Translations under genes and position numbers: made by a program | Source of the DNA: Sphingomonas sp. So64.6b | GTDB taxonomy: Bacteria > Pseudomonadota > Alphaproteobacteria > Sphingomonadales > Sphingomonadaceae | Direction of reading: 5' to 3' | Assembly (NCBI RefSeq): GCF_014171475.1 | Contig: NZ_CP048817.1 | Span: 1,488,001 to 1,552,000 of the forward strand | DNA length: 64,000 nucleotides | The notes under the pieces: model-generated | Told to the model about the DNA's origin: nothing | Database searches by the model: none | The model's input: the letters and a program-made list of their open reading frames with translations, nothing else | Part shown: in pieces, positions 26,390-35,164 of the stretch | Layout: every line of letters begins with the position of its first letter | How positions within the stretch are numbered: the stretch's first letter is position 1

Positions 26390-27379
26390 ATGGTAACGTC
26401 TCGGCAGGTCGCGCGCGGCGTGTTTCGTACGATGCGGGCGATGGACCGCGCCGGCAAGCAGGCGGAGCGCCAGCGCGTGGTGCGCCAGCAAGCTCAGAAT
26501 CGCCAGGCCCAGCTCAATGCCTCGGCAGCTGCGGTCGATGGATATGACGCTATCGTCGAGGCGCTGACCGGCGCGCACCGCGTCACGTTCACCCGCCTCG
26601 ACTGGCTGAGCACCGCGACAGCGCCGTTGCTCAGCGAGCCCGAACGGCAGGAGGACGAAGAAGGTGCGGCGCAAGCTCGGCTCGACGGCTTTGTGCCCGG
26701 CTGGTTCACGCGGCTCTTGAAACGCGAAGAGAAGGTGCGCGAGGATTTGGAGAACCGGATACTGTTCGCGCGCTCGCGGGACGATCTGGCGCACGGCGAG
26801 CGGGTCGATGCAGTGGCTCGGCAAAATGAGGCCATCCGTGCCGCCCAGCGCCTGGTCGAAGGCGCGCCGGATGCAATCGTCCAGGCACTAGAGGCGCATA
26901 GCGGGCTTGGGAGCCTGCCTTATTCGGTCGAGGGGCTCGACACGCTCTTTGTCGATGATCGCGTCATTGCGGTGGTCGATGGGCTCGACCTGGAGGACAT
27001 GCCCGAAGAAAGCGTCTCCCTGCTCAAGTCGGGCAGGGCGTCGTTCAAGGCGCTGGCGGCGGCCAAGCGCTACGAGATGCACCGCGACGCCCTTTGTTCA
27101 GCCGCAGTGCGGGTCGCGCTGGAGTTTCTCTCCACTCTGCCGATCGATGCGGTCGAGGTGGTGATGCTGACCGATATTCTCGACCGCGCTACCGGCCATA
27201 TCGAGGCGAGACCGGTGTTGTATTTGCGGGTCGCGGAGCAGGCGGTGCGCGCTCTGAACTTGTCGCGCACCGACTCCGCTGCGCTCGTCGAGCGGCTGGG
27301 CGGGCACATGGACTGGAGCAAGCGCGACGGGTTTCGGGCGATCAACGCCGCCGCATTTGGTGTGGAAGTCGACCTCTAA
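26390..27379 (+). CDS. Hypothetical helical/coiled-coil protein
   Basis: A 329-residue protein, highly charged and helical. An Arg/Gln-rich N-terminal coiled coil (about 5-60) is followed by a middle segment with WFTRLLKREEKVREDLENRI. The C-terminal half (DALCSAAVRVALEFLSTLP, VEVVMLTDILDRATGH) looks like a small globular domain. No family is recognised. ATG 26390 follows GGGGGG by 4 bp. Strand and style match the AAA-helicase operon upstream, although the nuclease gene separates them, so it is a plausible last component. Confidence 0.6.
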   Translation: MVTSRQVARGVFRTMRAMDRAGKQAERQRVVRQQAQNRQAQLNASAAAVDGYDAIVEALTGAHRVTFTRLDWLSTATAPLLSEPERQEDEEGAAQARLDGFVPGWFTRLLKREEKVREDLENRILFARSRDDLAHGERVDAVARQNEAIRAAQRLVEGAPDAIVQALEAHSGLGSLPYSVEGLDTLFVDDRVIAVVDGLDLEDMPEESVSLLKSGRASFKALAAAKRYEMHRDALCSAAVRVALEFLSTLPIDAVEVVMLTDILDRATGHIEARPVLYLRVAEQAVRALNLSRTDSAALVERLGGHMDWSKRDGFRAINAAAFGVEVDL

Positions 27380-27786
27380 ACGGTCGCCTGATGGCCGTGC
27401 GCGTTGTCGCCACCAGCTAACTTTGTTTTGCTTGAATGCGGCTGGAGTTCCGTCGGGCGAGCTGTGGGGAGGAAGAGGACTTCCCAGCGCAGACTCAAGT
27501 ATTTTCGAGCGTGCTTGGCGCTTTGCGACTTTAGGCAGGCGATTGGCTGTAAGTCCGCCGTACCGAGCCCGACGCCCATATCGGTATCGCGGCAAGCGAC
27601 CCAGTTCCCGTCGCTGACACGGATCCCCTTGGTAACCGCGCATGCCGATGTAGATGTCCCGCTCAACCAGGCGTTGCATGCGCAACTCGCTTTATCGAGC
27701 CACCAGGCGCTCCGTCCCACCATGTGATTCCTCGACGTATTGGAAGAGTCATTGCCCGTCGGGATTGACCCGGCGGGAGCCTGTTC
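27380..27786. other. Gene-free stretch before the conjugation module
   Basis: About 400 bp with no convincing gene. Several open frames cross it on the minus strand, but none has a ribosome-binding site plus recognisable residues, and they run antisense into neighbouring genes. Relaxase or traF genes, usual before traG in Tn4371-type elements, are not here. It may be a cargo-insertion junction and should contain the traG promoter. Confidence 0.5.
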
Positions 27787-29811
27787 GTGACCCCCACCAA
27801 GCTGCTGATCGGACAGATCCTTATCGTCTTCGCGATCGTCATCGCAGGGCTGTGGGCGGCGACGCAGTGGGCGGCGGAGATGCTCGCCTATCAGCCCGAG
27901 CTTGGGGCGCCCTGGCTGATCATCGGCCACACCCCGGTTTATCGCCCTTGGGCGCTGTTCTCGTGGTGGTATCATTATGACGCCTATGCGCCGCACGTCT
28001 TCGACAAGGCGGGCCTGCTCGCCGGTGCTTCGGGCTTCCTCAGCTGCGGGGCAGCAATCTTTGGCTCGCTATGGCGCGCGCGCCAGCGCAGCAACGTCAC
28101 CACCTATGGCTCGGCACGCTGGGCGAACTCACAGGAGATCGAGCGGGCAGGGCTGCACCGCGACCGCGGCGTACTGCTCGGCCGGCTTGGCGGCCAGTAT
28201 CTGCGCCACGACGGTCCCGAGCATGTCATGGTCTTCGCCCCGACTCGCTCGGGCAAGGGCGTGGGCTTGGTCGTGCCGACCTTGCTCTCTTGGACCGGCT
28301 CGACCGTCGTTCATGACATCAAGGGCGAGAACTGGACGCTGACCGCCGGGTGGCGATCACGCTTCTCGCACTGCCTACTGTTCAATCCCACCGACACCCG
28401 CTCGGCGCGCTACAACCCGCTGCTCGAGGTCCGGCGGGGTGCAAACGAAGTCCGCGACGTCCAGAATATAGCAGACATCCTGGTCGATCCCGAGGGCGCG
28501 CTCGAACGCCGCAACCATTGGGAAAAGACCAGCCATTCGCTGCTCGTCGGGGTGATCCTGCACGTCCTCTACGCCGAAGAAGAGAAGACGCTCGCCCGCG
28601 TCGCGACCTTCCTCTCCGATCCGCAGCGCAGCTTCGTCGCGACGCTCAAGCGGATGATGTCGACCAACCATCTCGGCACCCAGGACGCGCCACTGGTCCA
28701 TCCGGTGGTCGCCTCGGCGGCACGCGAACTGCTCAACAAGAGCGAGAACGAGCGTTCGGGCGTGCTGTCGACCGCGATGTCGTTCCTCGGCCTCTACCGC
28801 GATCCCACGGTCGCCGAGGTCACGTCGCGCTGCGACTGGCGGATTGCCGACCTGATCGAAGGCGAGCGCCCCGTATCGCTCTACCTCGTCATTCCGCCCT
28901 CGGATATCAGCCGCACCAAGCCGCTGGTCCGCCTGGTCCTCAACCAGATCGGCCGTCGGCTAACCGAGCGGCTCGAACAGCCCGGCGGGGCTGCGCGGCG
29001 CCACCAGCTGCTGATGATGCTCGACGAATTCCCGGCGCTCGGCCGCCTCGATTTCTTCGAGACGAGTCTCGCCTTCATGGCCGGCTACGGCATCCGCGCC
29101 TTCCTGATCGCGCAGAGCCTGAACCAGATCGAAAAAGCCTATGGCGAGCATAATTCGATTCTCGACAATTGCCATGTCCGCGTCGCCTTCGCGACGAACG
29201 ACGAGCGCACTGCCAAGCGCATTTCCGACGCGCTCGGTACCGCCACCGAGCAGCGCGCGATGCGCAACTATGCCGGACACCGGCTCGCGCCCTGGCTCGC
29301 CCATGTCATGGTCAGCCGCCAGGAAACCGCCCGCGCGCTGCTGACTCCCGGCGAAGTCATGCAGCTGCCGGCGACCGACGAGCTGGTGCTGATTTCGGGG
29401 CTCGCGCCGATCCGCGCGACCAAACTACGCTATTTCGAGGATCGCAATTTCAGCGAGCGCGTCTGCCCGGCGCCGATGCTCACCGACGGCCGCTATGCCG
29501 ACCGGCCGAACCCGCGCTCCAACGACTGGGGCCGGTTCGCACGGCTGCCCGATGCCCGGCTCGAGCGATCGGCGGATGCCGGCGACGCGCAAGACGAAGG
29601 TGGCATGCAGCAGCAGCGCCATCCCGGCCTGGCCGAGGAAACCACTAAACGGTCCGCCGAGGTCGATCCAGCGGTACAGATCGCTCTGGAGGACGACGAC
29701 AATGTCGCCGCGGACCAGCGCGCCATGGACCAGGCCCGCACTCTGACGCCCGCCGTTCGCAGCTACGGCATCACCGAGGGCGCCGACCACGACCTCATCC
29801 CGGGGCTGTGA
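27787..29811 (+). CDS. traG: Conjugal transfer coupling protein TraG (VirD4 family)
   Basis: A 674-residue type IV coupling ATPase that hands the relaxosome to the secretion channel at the inner membrane. Two N-terminal membrane segments (about 8-35 and 70-92) are followed by Walker A APTRSGKG (about 150), VVHDIKGENW, and Walker B LLMMLDEFPALG (about 409). AYGEHNSILDNCHVRVAFATN and the acidic C-terminal tail are typical. The GTG start has GGGAG upstream. First gene of the transfer module. Confidence 0.95.
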   Translation: MTPTKLLIGQILIVFAIVIAGLWAATQWAAEMLAYQPELGAPWLIIGHTPVYRPWALFSWWYHYDAYAPHVFDKAGLLAGASGFLSCGAAIFGSLWRARQRSNVTTYGSARWANSQEIERAGLHRDRGVLLGRLGGQYLRHDGPEHVMVFAPTRSGKGVGLVVPTLLSWTGSTVVHDIKGENWTLTAGWRSRFSHCLLFNPTDTRSARYNPLLEVRRGANEVRDVQNIADILVDPEGALERRNHWEKTSHSLLVGVILHVLYAEEEKTLARVATFLSDPQRSFVATLKRMMSTNHLGTQDAPLVHPVVASAARELLNKSENERSGVLSTAMSFLGLYRDPTVAEVTSRCDWRIADLIEGERPVSLYLVIPPSDISRTKPLVRLVLNQIGRRLTERLEQPGGAARRHQLLMMLDEFPALGRLDFFETSLAFMAGYGIRAFLIAQSLNQIEKAYGEHNSILDNCHVRVAFATNDERTAKRISDALGTATEQRAMRNYAGHRLAPWLAHVMVSRQETARALLTPGEVMQLPATDELVLISGLAPIRATKLRYFEDRNFSERVCPAPMLTDGRYADRPNPRSNDWGRFARLPDARLERSADAGDAQDEGGMQQQRHPGLAEETTKRSAEVDPAVQIALEDDDNVAADQRAMDQARTLTPAVRSYGITEGADHDLIPGL

Positions 29812-29813
29812 TC

Positions 29814-30218
29814 ATGAAGGTGCGCCAGAATCTCTATATCGACCGCGACCTGAGCGATGCGCTGGAAGCGCTCGCATCCGGCCCCGGCGCGAACAAGTCA
29901 CGGCTGGTCAACGATGCCGTCGCCGCCTGGCTCGCCCGGCGCGGCACCAGGGAAATCGACGACCTTCTGAAAGTCCGGCTCGACCGCGTGTCGCGCGAGA
30001 TCGGCCTGGTGCGCCGCGACATCGACGTGGTGCTCGAAAGCCTGGCGCTGTTCGTCCGCTACCAGCTGCTGGTCACAGCGCCGTTGCCCGAGGCCGACAG
30101 CGCGGCGCTCGCCATCGGTCTCGACCGGTTCGAGAAGTTCGTCGGCCAGGTCGGGCGCCAGCTCGCGGCGGGCAAGCGCACCCTCGGGGCGATCGAACCT
30201 GCGGAGAAGGTATCATGA
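29814..30218 (+). CDS. Ribbon-helix-helix (CopG-like) protein of the transfer operon
   Basis: A 134-residue protein. The first ~45 residues (VRQNLYIDRDLSDALEALA, NKSRLVNDAVAAWLARRG) are a ribbon-helix-helix DNA-binding domain; the remainder is a helical C-terminal part. A protein of this type sits between traG and trbB in Tn4371-type elements, where it may regulate the operon or act in the relaxosome. ATG 29814 lies 2 bp after the traG stop; GTG 29808 would overlap it. Its TGA overlaps the trbB ATG. Confidence 0.85.
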   Translation: MKVRQNLYIDRDLSDALEALASGPGANKSRLVNDAVAAWLARRGTREIDDLLKVRLDRVSREIGLVRRDIDVVLESLALFVRYQLLVTAPLPEADSAALAIGLDRFEKFVGQVGRQLAAGKRTLGAIEPAEKVS

Positions 30219-31213
30219 GCGGGCCGGTCGATACGGTTTCGGAAGGCCGGCGCCGCGCCATGCTGCGCACTGCCATGGGGCCGGCAATCGCCGCTGCGCT
30301 GTCCGATCCGCTGGTGCTCGAAGTAATGGTCAATCCCGACGGTGCCCTTCGGCTCGATCGGCTGGGCGAGGGGCGCACCGATACCGGCATTCGGTTCGAG
30401 CCGGTGCAGGTCGAACGTATCATCCGGCTCGTCGCTGCCCATGCGCGCACCGAAGTCCATGCGGCATCGCCGATCATTTCGGCCGAGCTTCCGCCACATG
30501 GGGAAGGGGCAGGGGAACGTTTCGAAGGCGTGCTGCCGCCGGTGTCGCTGGCACCCTGCTTCTCGATCCGCAAACCGGCGACGCGCATCTACACGCTGAT
30601 GGACTATGTCGCCGACGGCATCATGTCGGCCGACATCGCGCGGCTTTTGTCTCTGGCTGTGGTTGATCGCCGCAACATCCTCATCGCCGGCGGAACCAGC
30701 TCGGGCAAGACGACGCTCGCGAACGCTCTGCTCGCCGAGATGGCGCATCTCGATGAACGCGTCATCCTGATCGAAGACACACGCGAGCTGCAATCGCCCG
30801 CGCTCGACACCGTAGCGTTGCGCACCCGCGCTGGCAGCGTGACCATGGCCGATCTGGTCCGCTCGACGCTCCGGCTGCGGCCTGACCGTATCATCGTCGG
30901 CGAGGTTCGCGGCGGCGAGGCGCTCGACATGTTGAAGGCCTGGAACACCGGTCACCCCGGCGGGATTGCCACCGTCCACGCCAATAGCGCGGCGTCCGCG
31001 CTGCTACGCGTCGAGCAGCTGATCCAGGAAGCCGTGGTGACCGTGCCGCGCCGCCTGATTGCCGAAGCGATCGACATGGTCGTGTTCATCGCCGGGCGAG
31101 GATCCGCGCGCCGGGTGAGCACCATCGTGCGCGTCGTCGGCCTCGACGCGCAAGGCGATTACGCCGCCCTCGACCTTTCCCCCGAGTCCCACCGCGCAAC
31201 CCAAGGAGATTGA
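30215..31213 (+). CDS. trbB: Conjugal transfer ATPase TrbB (VirB11 family)
   Basis: A 332-residue hexameric traffic ATPase that powers pilus and channel assembly at the cytoplasmic face. Motifs: Walker A AGGTSSGKTTLANALL (about 157-172), the Asp box VILIEDTRELQ, Walker B LRPDRIIVGEVRGGEAL, and the His box GHPGGIATVHANS. Length is normal. Coupled upstream by ATGA. Confidence 0.95.
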   Translation: MSGPVDTVSEGRRRAMLRTAMGPAIAAALSDPLVLEVMVNPDGALRLDRLGEGRTDTGIRFEPVQVERIIRLVAAHARTEVHAASPIISAELPPHGEGAGERFEGVLPPVSLAPCFSIRKPATRIYTLMDYVADGIMSADIARLLSLAVVDRRNILIAGGTSSGKTTLANALLAEMAHLDERVILIEDTRELQSPALDTVALRTRAGSVTMADLVRSTLRLRPDRIIVGEVRGGEALDMLKAWNTGHPGGIATVHANSAASALLRVEQLIQEAVVTVPRRLIAEAIDMVVFIAGRGSARRVSTIVRVVGLDAQGDYAALDLSPESHRATQGD

Positions 31214-31215
31214 TC

Positions 31216-31548
31216 ATGCGCCGCCTTTCCCTGTCCTGCCGACCCCAACTTCCGCTGACCGTGCTCGCGTTCGGGCTCGCGATCACGCTGTCCCGGCCGG
31301 CCTTTGCAAGCGGTTCGGGCATGCCCTGGGAGCAGCCGCTCCAGCAGGTACTCGAATCCGTCCAAGGGCCGGTAGCAAAGATCATCGCCGTCATGGTCAT
31401 CATCACGACAGGCCTGACACTCGCGTTCGGCGAGACAGCCGGCGGCTTCCGGAGGCTCATCCAGATCGTCTTCGGCCTGTCGATCGCGTTCGCCGCGTCC
31501 TCCTTCTTCCTGAGCTTCTTCAGCTTCGGCGGCGGAGCACTGGTCTGA
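31216..31548 (+). CDS. trbC: Conjugal transfer pilin-like protein TrbC (VirB2 family)
   Basis: A 110-residue precursor with a long signal peptide (cleavage near RPAFASG). Two hydrophobic helices follow (KIIAVMVIITTGLTLAFG and IVFGLSIAFAASSFFLSF), the standard VirB2/TrbC pilin layout. AAGGAG lies 8 bp before ATG 31216. Its stop TGA shares bases with the trbD ATG. Confidence 0.9.
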   Translation: MRRLSLSCRPQLPLTVLAFGLAITLSRPAFASGSGMPWEQPLQQVLESVQGPVAKIIAVMVIITTGLTLAFGETAGGFRRLIQIVFGLSIAFAASSFFLSFFSFGGGALV

Positions 31549-31826
31549 TGTCGGCGGCGTCGGGCAGTCACCACATCGAGGGGTTCGAAGCACCGATCCA
31601 CGGCGCCTTGGGACAGCCCATCCTGCTGGGCGGCGCCCCACGGGGGATCGCGATCGTCAACGGCACGATCGCCGCGGCGGTCGGGCTCGGCCTTCAACAA
31701 TGGCTGATCGGCCTGATCCTTTGGGCCGCGGGTCACAGCGTCGCCGTGTTCGCCGCGCGTCGCGACCCGGACTTCGCGCCCGTCCTTCTCCGCCATCTCC
31801 GCCAGAGGAGCTATTTCGCATGCTAG
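31548..31826 (+). CDS. trbD: Conjugal transfer protein TrbD (VirB3 family)
   Basis: A 92-residue inner-membrane protein. FEAPIHGALGQPILLGGAPR is the family N-terminus and one or two hydrophobic segments follow (IAIVNGTIAAAVGLGL, LIGLILWAAGHSVAVF). VirB3/TrbD works with the VirB4/TrbE ATPase, whose gene it overlaps by 7 bp. Confidence 0.9.
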   Translation: MSAASGSHHIEGFEAPIHGALGQPILLGGAPRGIAIVNGTIAAAVGLGLQQWLIGLILWAAGHSVAVFAARRDPDFAPVLLRHLRQRSYFAC

Positions 31827-34264
31827 CGCTGAGCGAATATCGCAAGCGTGCCGACCGGCTCGCCGACCATCTGCCCTGGGCCGCGCTCGTCGCGCCCGGC
31901 ATCGTTCTCAACAAGGATGGCAGCTTCCAGCGGACGCTCAGCTTTCGCGGTCCCGACCTCGAAAGCGCGACCGAAGCCGAACTGGTTGGGGCCTGTGCCC
32001 GTGCCAACAATGTGCTCAAGCGCTTCGGATCGGGCTGGGCATTGTTCTTCGACGCCGAGCGCGTCGAGGCGATCGGCTACCCCGCCGGCAACTTTCCCGA
32101 TGCAGCCTCCTGGCTGGTCGATGAGGAACGCCGCGCTGCCTTCGAGGCTGAAGGCGCCCATTATGAAAGTCACTACCATCTGACGCTCACCTTCCTGCCG
32201 CCGCCGGATGCGAGCGACGCCGCCGGCCGTTCGCTGGTCGAGCGCGACGATGACGGTGCCGGCCGCGACTGGCGGGCGGCGCTCGCCGGCTTCATCGCTG
32301 AAACCGACCGCGTCCTCGATCTGTTCGCCGGGTTCATGCCCGAGGTGCGTAGCCTCTCCTCGGCCGAGACGCTGAGCCTTCTGCACGCCAGCATCTCCAC
32401 CCGGCGTCAGCCGGTCGCGGTTCCCGAGACGCCGATATATCTCGACGGCCTGCTCGCCGACACTCCGCTGGTCGGCGGACTCGAGCCCAGGCTGGGCAAC
32501 CGGCACCTTCGCACGGTCACGGTGCTCGGCTTTCCCAATATGAGCAGGCCTGGGATCCTGGACGCGCTCAACGCGTCGGATTTCGGCTATCGCTGGGTCA
32601 CACGGTTCATCGCGCTCGACAAGACCGACGCGACCAAGGCGCTGACCAGGATCCGCCGTCAGTGGTTCAACAAACGCAAGTCGATCACCGCGATGCTGCG
32701 CGAAGTGATGTACAATCAGCCGGCGCAGTTGCTCGACAGCGATGCCGACAACAAGGTCGTCGATGCCGATCTGGCGTTGCAGGCGCTTGGCGCCGACTAT
32801 GTCGCGTTCGGCTACCTCACCACGACGATTACCGTTGCCGACGACGATCGTGCGCGCGCCGACGAAAAGGTCCGCGCGATCGAGCGGATCGTCAACGGCC
32901 TTGGCTTCACCTGCGTGCGCGAAGGCGTCAATGCGGTCGAGGCATGGCTGTCGTCGCTGCCGGGCCATGTCTATGCCAATGTCCGGCAGCCGCTGGTTCA
33001 TACGCTCAACCTGGCGCACCTGATGCCGCTGTCGGCGATCTGGGCGGGCCCCGCCGCCAATCGCCATCTCGGCGGTCCGGTGCTGCTGCAGGCCCAGACC
33101 GCAGGCGCGACGCCGTTCCGGTTGTCGAACCATGTCGGCGATGTGGGCCACATGCTCGTTGTCGGGCCAACCGGCGCGGGCAAGTCCGTCCTGCTGGCGC
33201 TGATCGCGCTTCAGTTCCGGCGCTACCGGCACGCCCAGCTCTATATCTTCGACAAGGGCTTTTCCGCGCGCGCTGCGGTGCTGGCGATGGGTGGCGCGCA
33301 TCACACCCTTGGCCTGGGGAGCGGCACGGGGCCGGAAACCGGCGGCGCGCTCGCCTTTCAGCCTCTGCGCCGCATCGACAACCCCGATGAGCGCAGCTGG
33401 GCGGCCGAATGGATTGCCGCGCTGCTCGCGCACGAAAAGATACTGGTTACCCCCGACGTGAAAGAGTCCGTCTGGTCCGCGCTCGGCTCGTTGGCATCCG
33501 CCCCGGTCGAGGAGCGGACGCTGACGGGCCTGGCGCTGCTACTCCAGTCGAACGCCCTGCGCGTCGCGCTCACCGCTTATACGCTCGACGGCCCCTATGG
33601 TCGGCTGCTCGATGCTGCCGAACAGGCGCTCGCGCTGTCCGACATCCAGTGTTTCGAGACCGAGGCGCTGATGGCGCAATCGGGCGTCGTCGCGCCGGTG
33701 CTGACCTATCTGTTCCACCGGCTTGAGGAGCGGTTCGACGGCCGTCCCACATTGCTGATCCTCGATGAAGCCTGGATCTTCCTCGATCACCCCTTGTTCG
33801 CTGCCCGCATCCGCGAATGGCTGAAGACGTTGCGCAAGAAGAACGTGGCAGTGCTGTTCGCGACGCAGAGCCTCGCGGACATCGCCGATAGCAGCATCGC
33901 GCCGGCGATCATCGAGAGCTGCCCGCAGCGCATCCTGCTGCCCAATGACCGGGCGATCGAGCCGCAGAGCCGGGCGGCCTATCAGCGGTTCGGACTCAAC
34001 GAACGGCAAATCGAGCTCGTCGCCCGCGCCACCCCGAAACGGCATTATTACCTCCAGTCCGCGCGCGGCAACCGCCTGTTCGAACTGGGCTTGGGGCCGA
34101 TCGCGCTGGCCCTGTGCGGCGCCGCCGATCCCGCGAGCCAACAACTGATCGACGCGCTGCTGGCCGAGCACGGCTTCGACGCCTTTGCCGCCCATTTCCT
34201 CGCCTCGCGCGGCCTCGGCTGGGCAGCCTCGTTGCTCGACGACTTCACTCCACCGCTTCGCTGA
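31820..34264 (+). CDS. trbE: Conjugal transfer ATPase TrbE (VirB4 family)
   Basis: An 814-residue inner-membrane-associated ATPase of the secretion channel. The N-terminal CagE/VirB4 domain (LSEYRKRADRLADHLPWAAL onwards) precedes Walker A VVGPTGAGKSVLLALIAL (about 446) and Walker B LLILDEAWIFLDHP (about 646), then LFATQSLADIADS. Start ATG 31820 has AGAGGAG upstream; an in-frame start at 31700 lies inside trbD and was rejected. Confidence 0.95.
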   Translation: MLALSEYRKRADRLADHLPWAALVAPGIVLNKDGSFQRTLSFRGPDLESATEAELVGACARANNVLKRFGSGWALFFDAERVEAIGYPAGNFPDAASWLVDEERRAAFEAEGAHYESHYHLTLTFLPPPDASDAAGRSLVERDDDGAGRDWRAALAGFIAETDRVLDLFAGFMPEVRSLSSAETLSLLHASISTRRQPVAVPETPIYLDGLLADTPLVGGLEPRLGNRHLRTVTVLGFPNMSRPGILDALNASDFGYRWVTRFIALDKTDATKALTRIRRQWFNKRKSITAMLREVMYNQPAQLLDSDADNKVVDADLALQALGADYVAFGYLTTTITVADDDRARADEKVRAIERIVNGLGFTCVREGVNAVEAWLSSLPGHVYANVRQPLVHTLNLAHLMPLSAIWAGPAANRHLGGPVLLQAQTAGATPFRLSNHVGDVGHMLVVGPTGAGKSVLLALIALQFRRYRHAQLYIFDKGFSARAAVLAMGGAHHTLGLGSGTGPETGGALAFQPLRRIDNPDERSWAAEWIAALLAHEKILVTPDVKESVWSALGSLASAPVEERTLTGLALLLQSNALRVALTAYTLDGPYGRLLDAAEQALALSDIQCFETEALMAQSGVVAPVLTYLFHRLEERFDGRPTLLILDEAWIFLDHPLFAARIREWLKTLRKKNVAVLFATQSLADIADSSIAPAIIESCPQRILLPNDRAIEPQSRAAYQRFGLNERQIELVARATPKRHYYLQSARGNRLFELGLGPIALALCGAADPASQQLIDALLAEHGFDAFAAHFLASRGLGWAASLLDDFTPPLR

Positions 34265-34288
34265 CCTTCTAACCGAAAGGACATTCCC

Positions 34289-35044
34289 GTGACCCAGCGA
34301 TATTTGCCTCGTCCAATGTCGAAATTCCTCGTCGCGAGCACGCTCGCACTGGGGGCTGCCGGTTCGCTCGGCATGGCGCTCTACGCGTCGCCAGCCTCGG
34401 CGCAGATCACCGTCTTCGACCCGACCAACTATTCCCAGAATCTGCTGACCGCGGCCCGCACCCTCCAGCAGATCAACAACCAGATCCAGTCGCTGCAGAA
34501 CGAAGCGACAATGCTGATCAATCAGGCCAAGAACCTGACCCGGATCGATTTTCCGGAACTGCAGGCGCTGACCCAGACGCTTCAGCAGATCGACCAATTG
34601 ATGGGCCAGGCGCAGGGCGTCAGCTTTCGGGTCAGCCAGGTCGATGGCGAGTTCCGGCGGCTCTTTCCCCGGAGTTTCGACCGGGCGCTGACAACCAACG
34701 ATCTCGTGGTCGGCGCCAAGGCCCGGCTCGACACGTCGGTGGCTGCCTTCAACCAGACGATGCAGGTGCAGGCACAGGTCGTTGGCAACGTCGCCACGGA
34801 CACGCCGACGCTCGCATCGATCATGGCGAAGAGCCAGGGTGCCGAAGGCGGCCTCCAGGTCAGTCAAGCCACTAACCAGCTGCTCGCGCTGGCCACCAAG
34901 CAGCAGTTTCAAATCCAGAACATGATGGCGGCGCAATACCGCGCGGAGACGCTCGAAGCGGCCCGCCGGGCCCAGGCGGAGACGGAAGCGCGCGCTGCCA
35001 CCAGCAAGTTCCTCGGCGACGGCAAGGCCTACCACCCTCAGTAG
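34289..35044 (+). CDS. trbJ: Conjugal transfer protein TrbJ (VirB5 family)
   Basis: A 251-residue exported protein with a signal peptide ending ASAQ (about residue 39). It is then largely helical and Gln-rich (TLQQINNQIQSLQNEATML), as in VirB5/TrbJ minor pilus proteins. GTG 34289 was chosen for its AAAGGA site; ATG 34316 would give a shorter signal peptide. No trbK lipoprotein gene lies between it and trbL. Confidence 0.9.
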   Translation: MTQRYLPRPMSKFLVASTLALGAAGSLGMALYASPASAQITVFDPTNYSQNLLTAARTLQQINNQIQSLQNEATMLINQAKNLTRIDFPELQALTQTLQQIDQLMGQAQGVSFRVSQVDGEFRRLFPRSFDRALTTNDLVVGAKARLDTSVAAFNQTMQVQAQVVGNVATDTPTLASIMAKSQGAEGGLQVSQATNQLLALATKQQFQIQNMMAAQYRAETLEAARRAQAETEARAATSKFLGDGKAYHPQ

Positions 35045-35164
35045 TGCCCGTCCGGCCCGAGCGTGGCGGCGGGCATCACCCCGGTCCGCCGTCACCCCGT
35101 GGGGCGCGTTTCATGCTCCCCGAGCGCGCCCCGCGGGACCCCATCCCACCGACAGGGACCGACC

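Noticed and set aside
27376..27996. Minus-strand frame across the gap before traG
   Set aside because: It runs antisense into the start of traG, has no ribosome-binding site and no recognisable residues.
31823..33433. Long open frame antisense to trbE (about 536 residues)
   Set aside because: High-GC shadow of an intact VirB4 gene; no family motifs and no plausible independent start.
35045..35164. trbK between trbJ and trbL
   Set aside because: No frame with a lipoprotein signal and Cys; the stretch is Pro/Arg-rich and noncoding.
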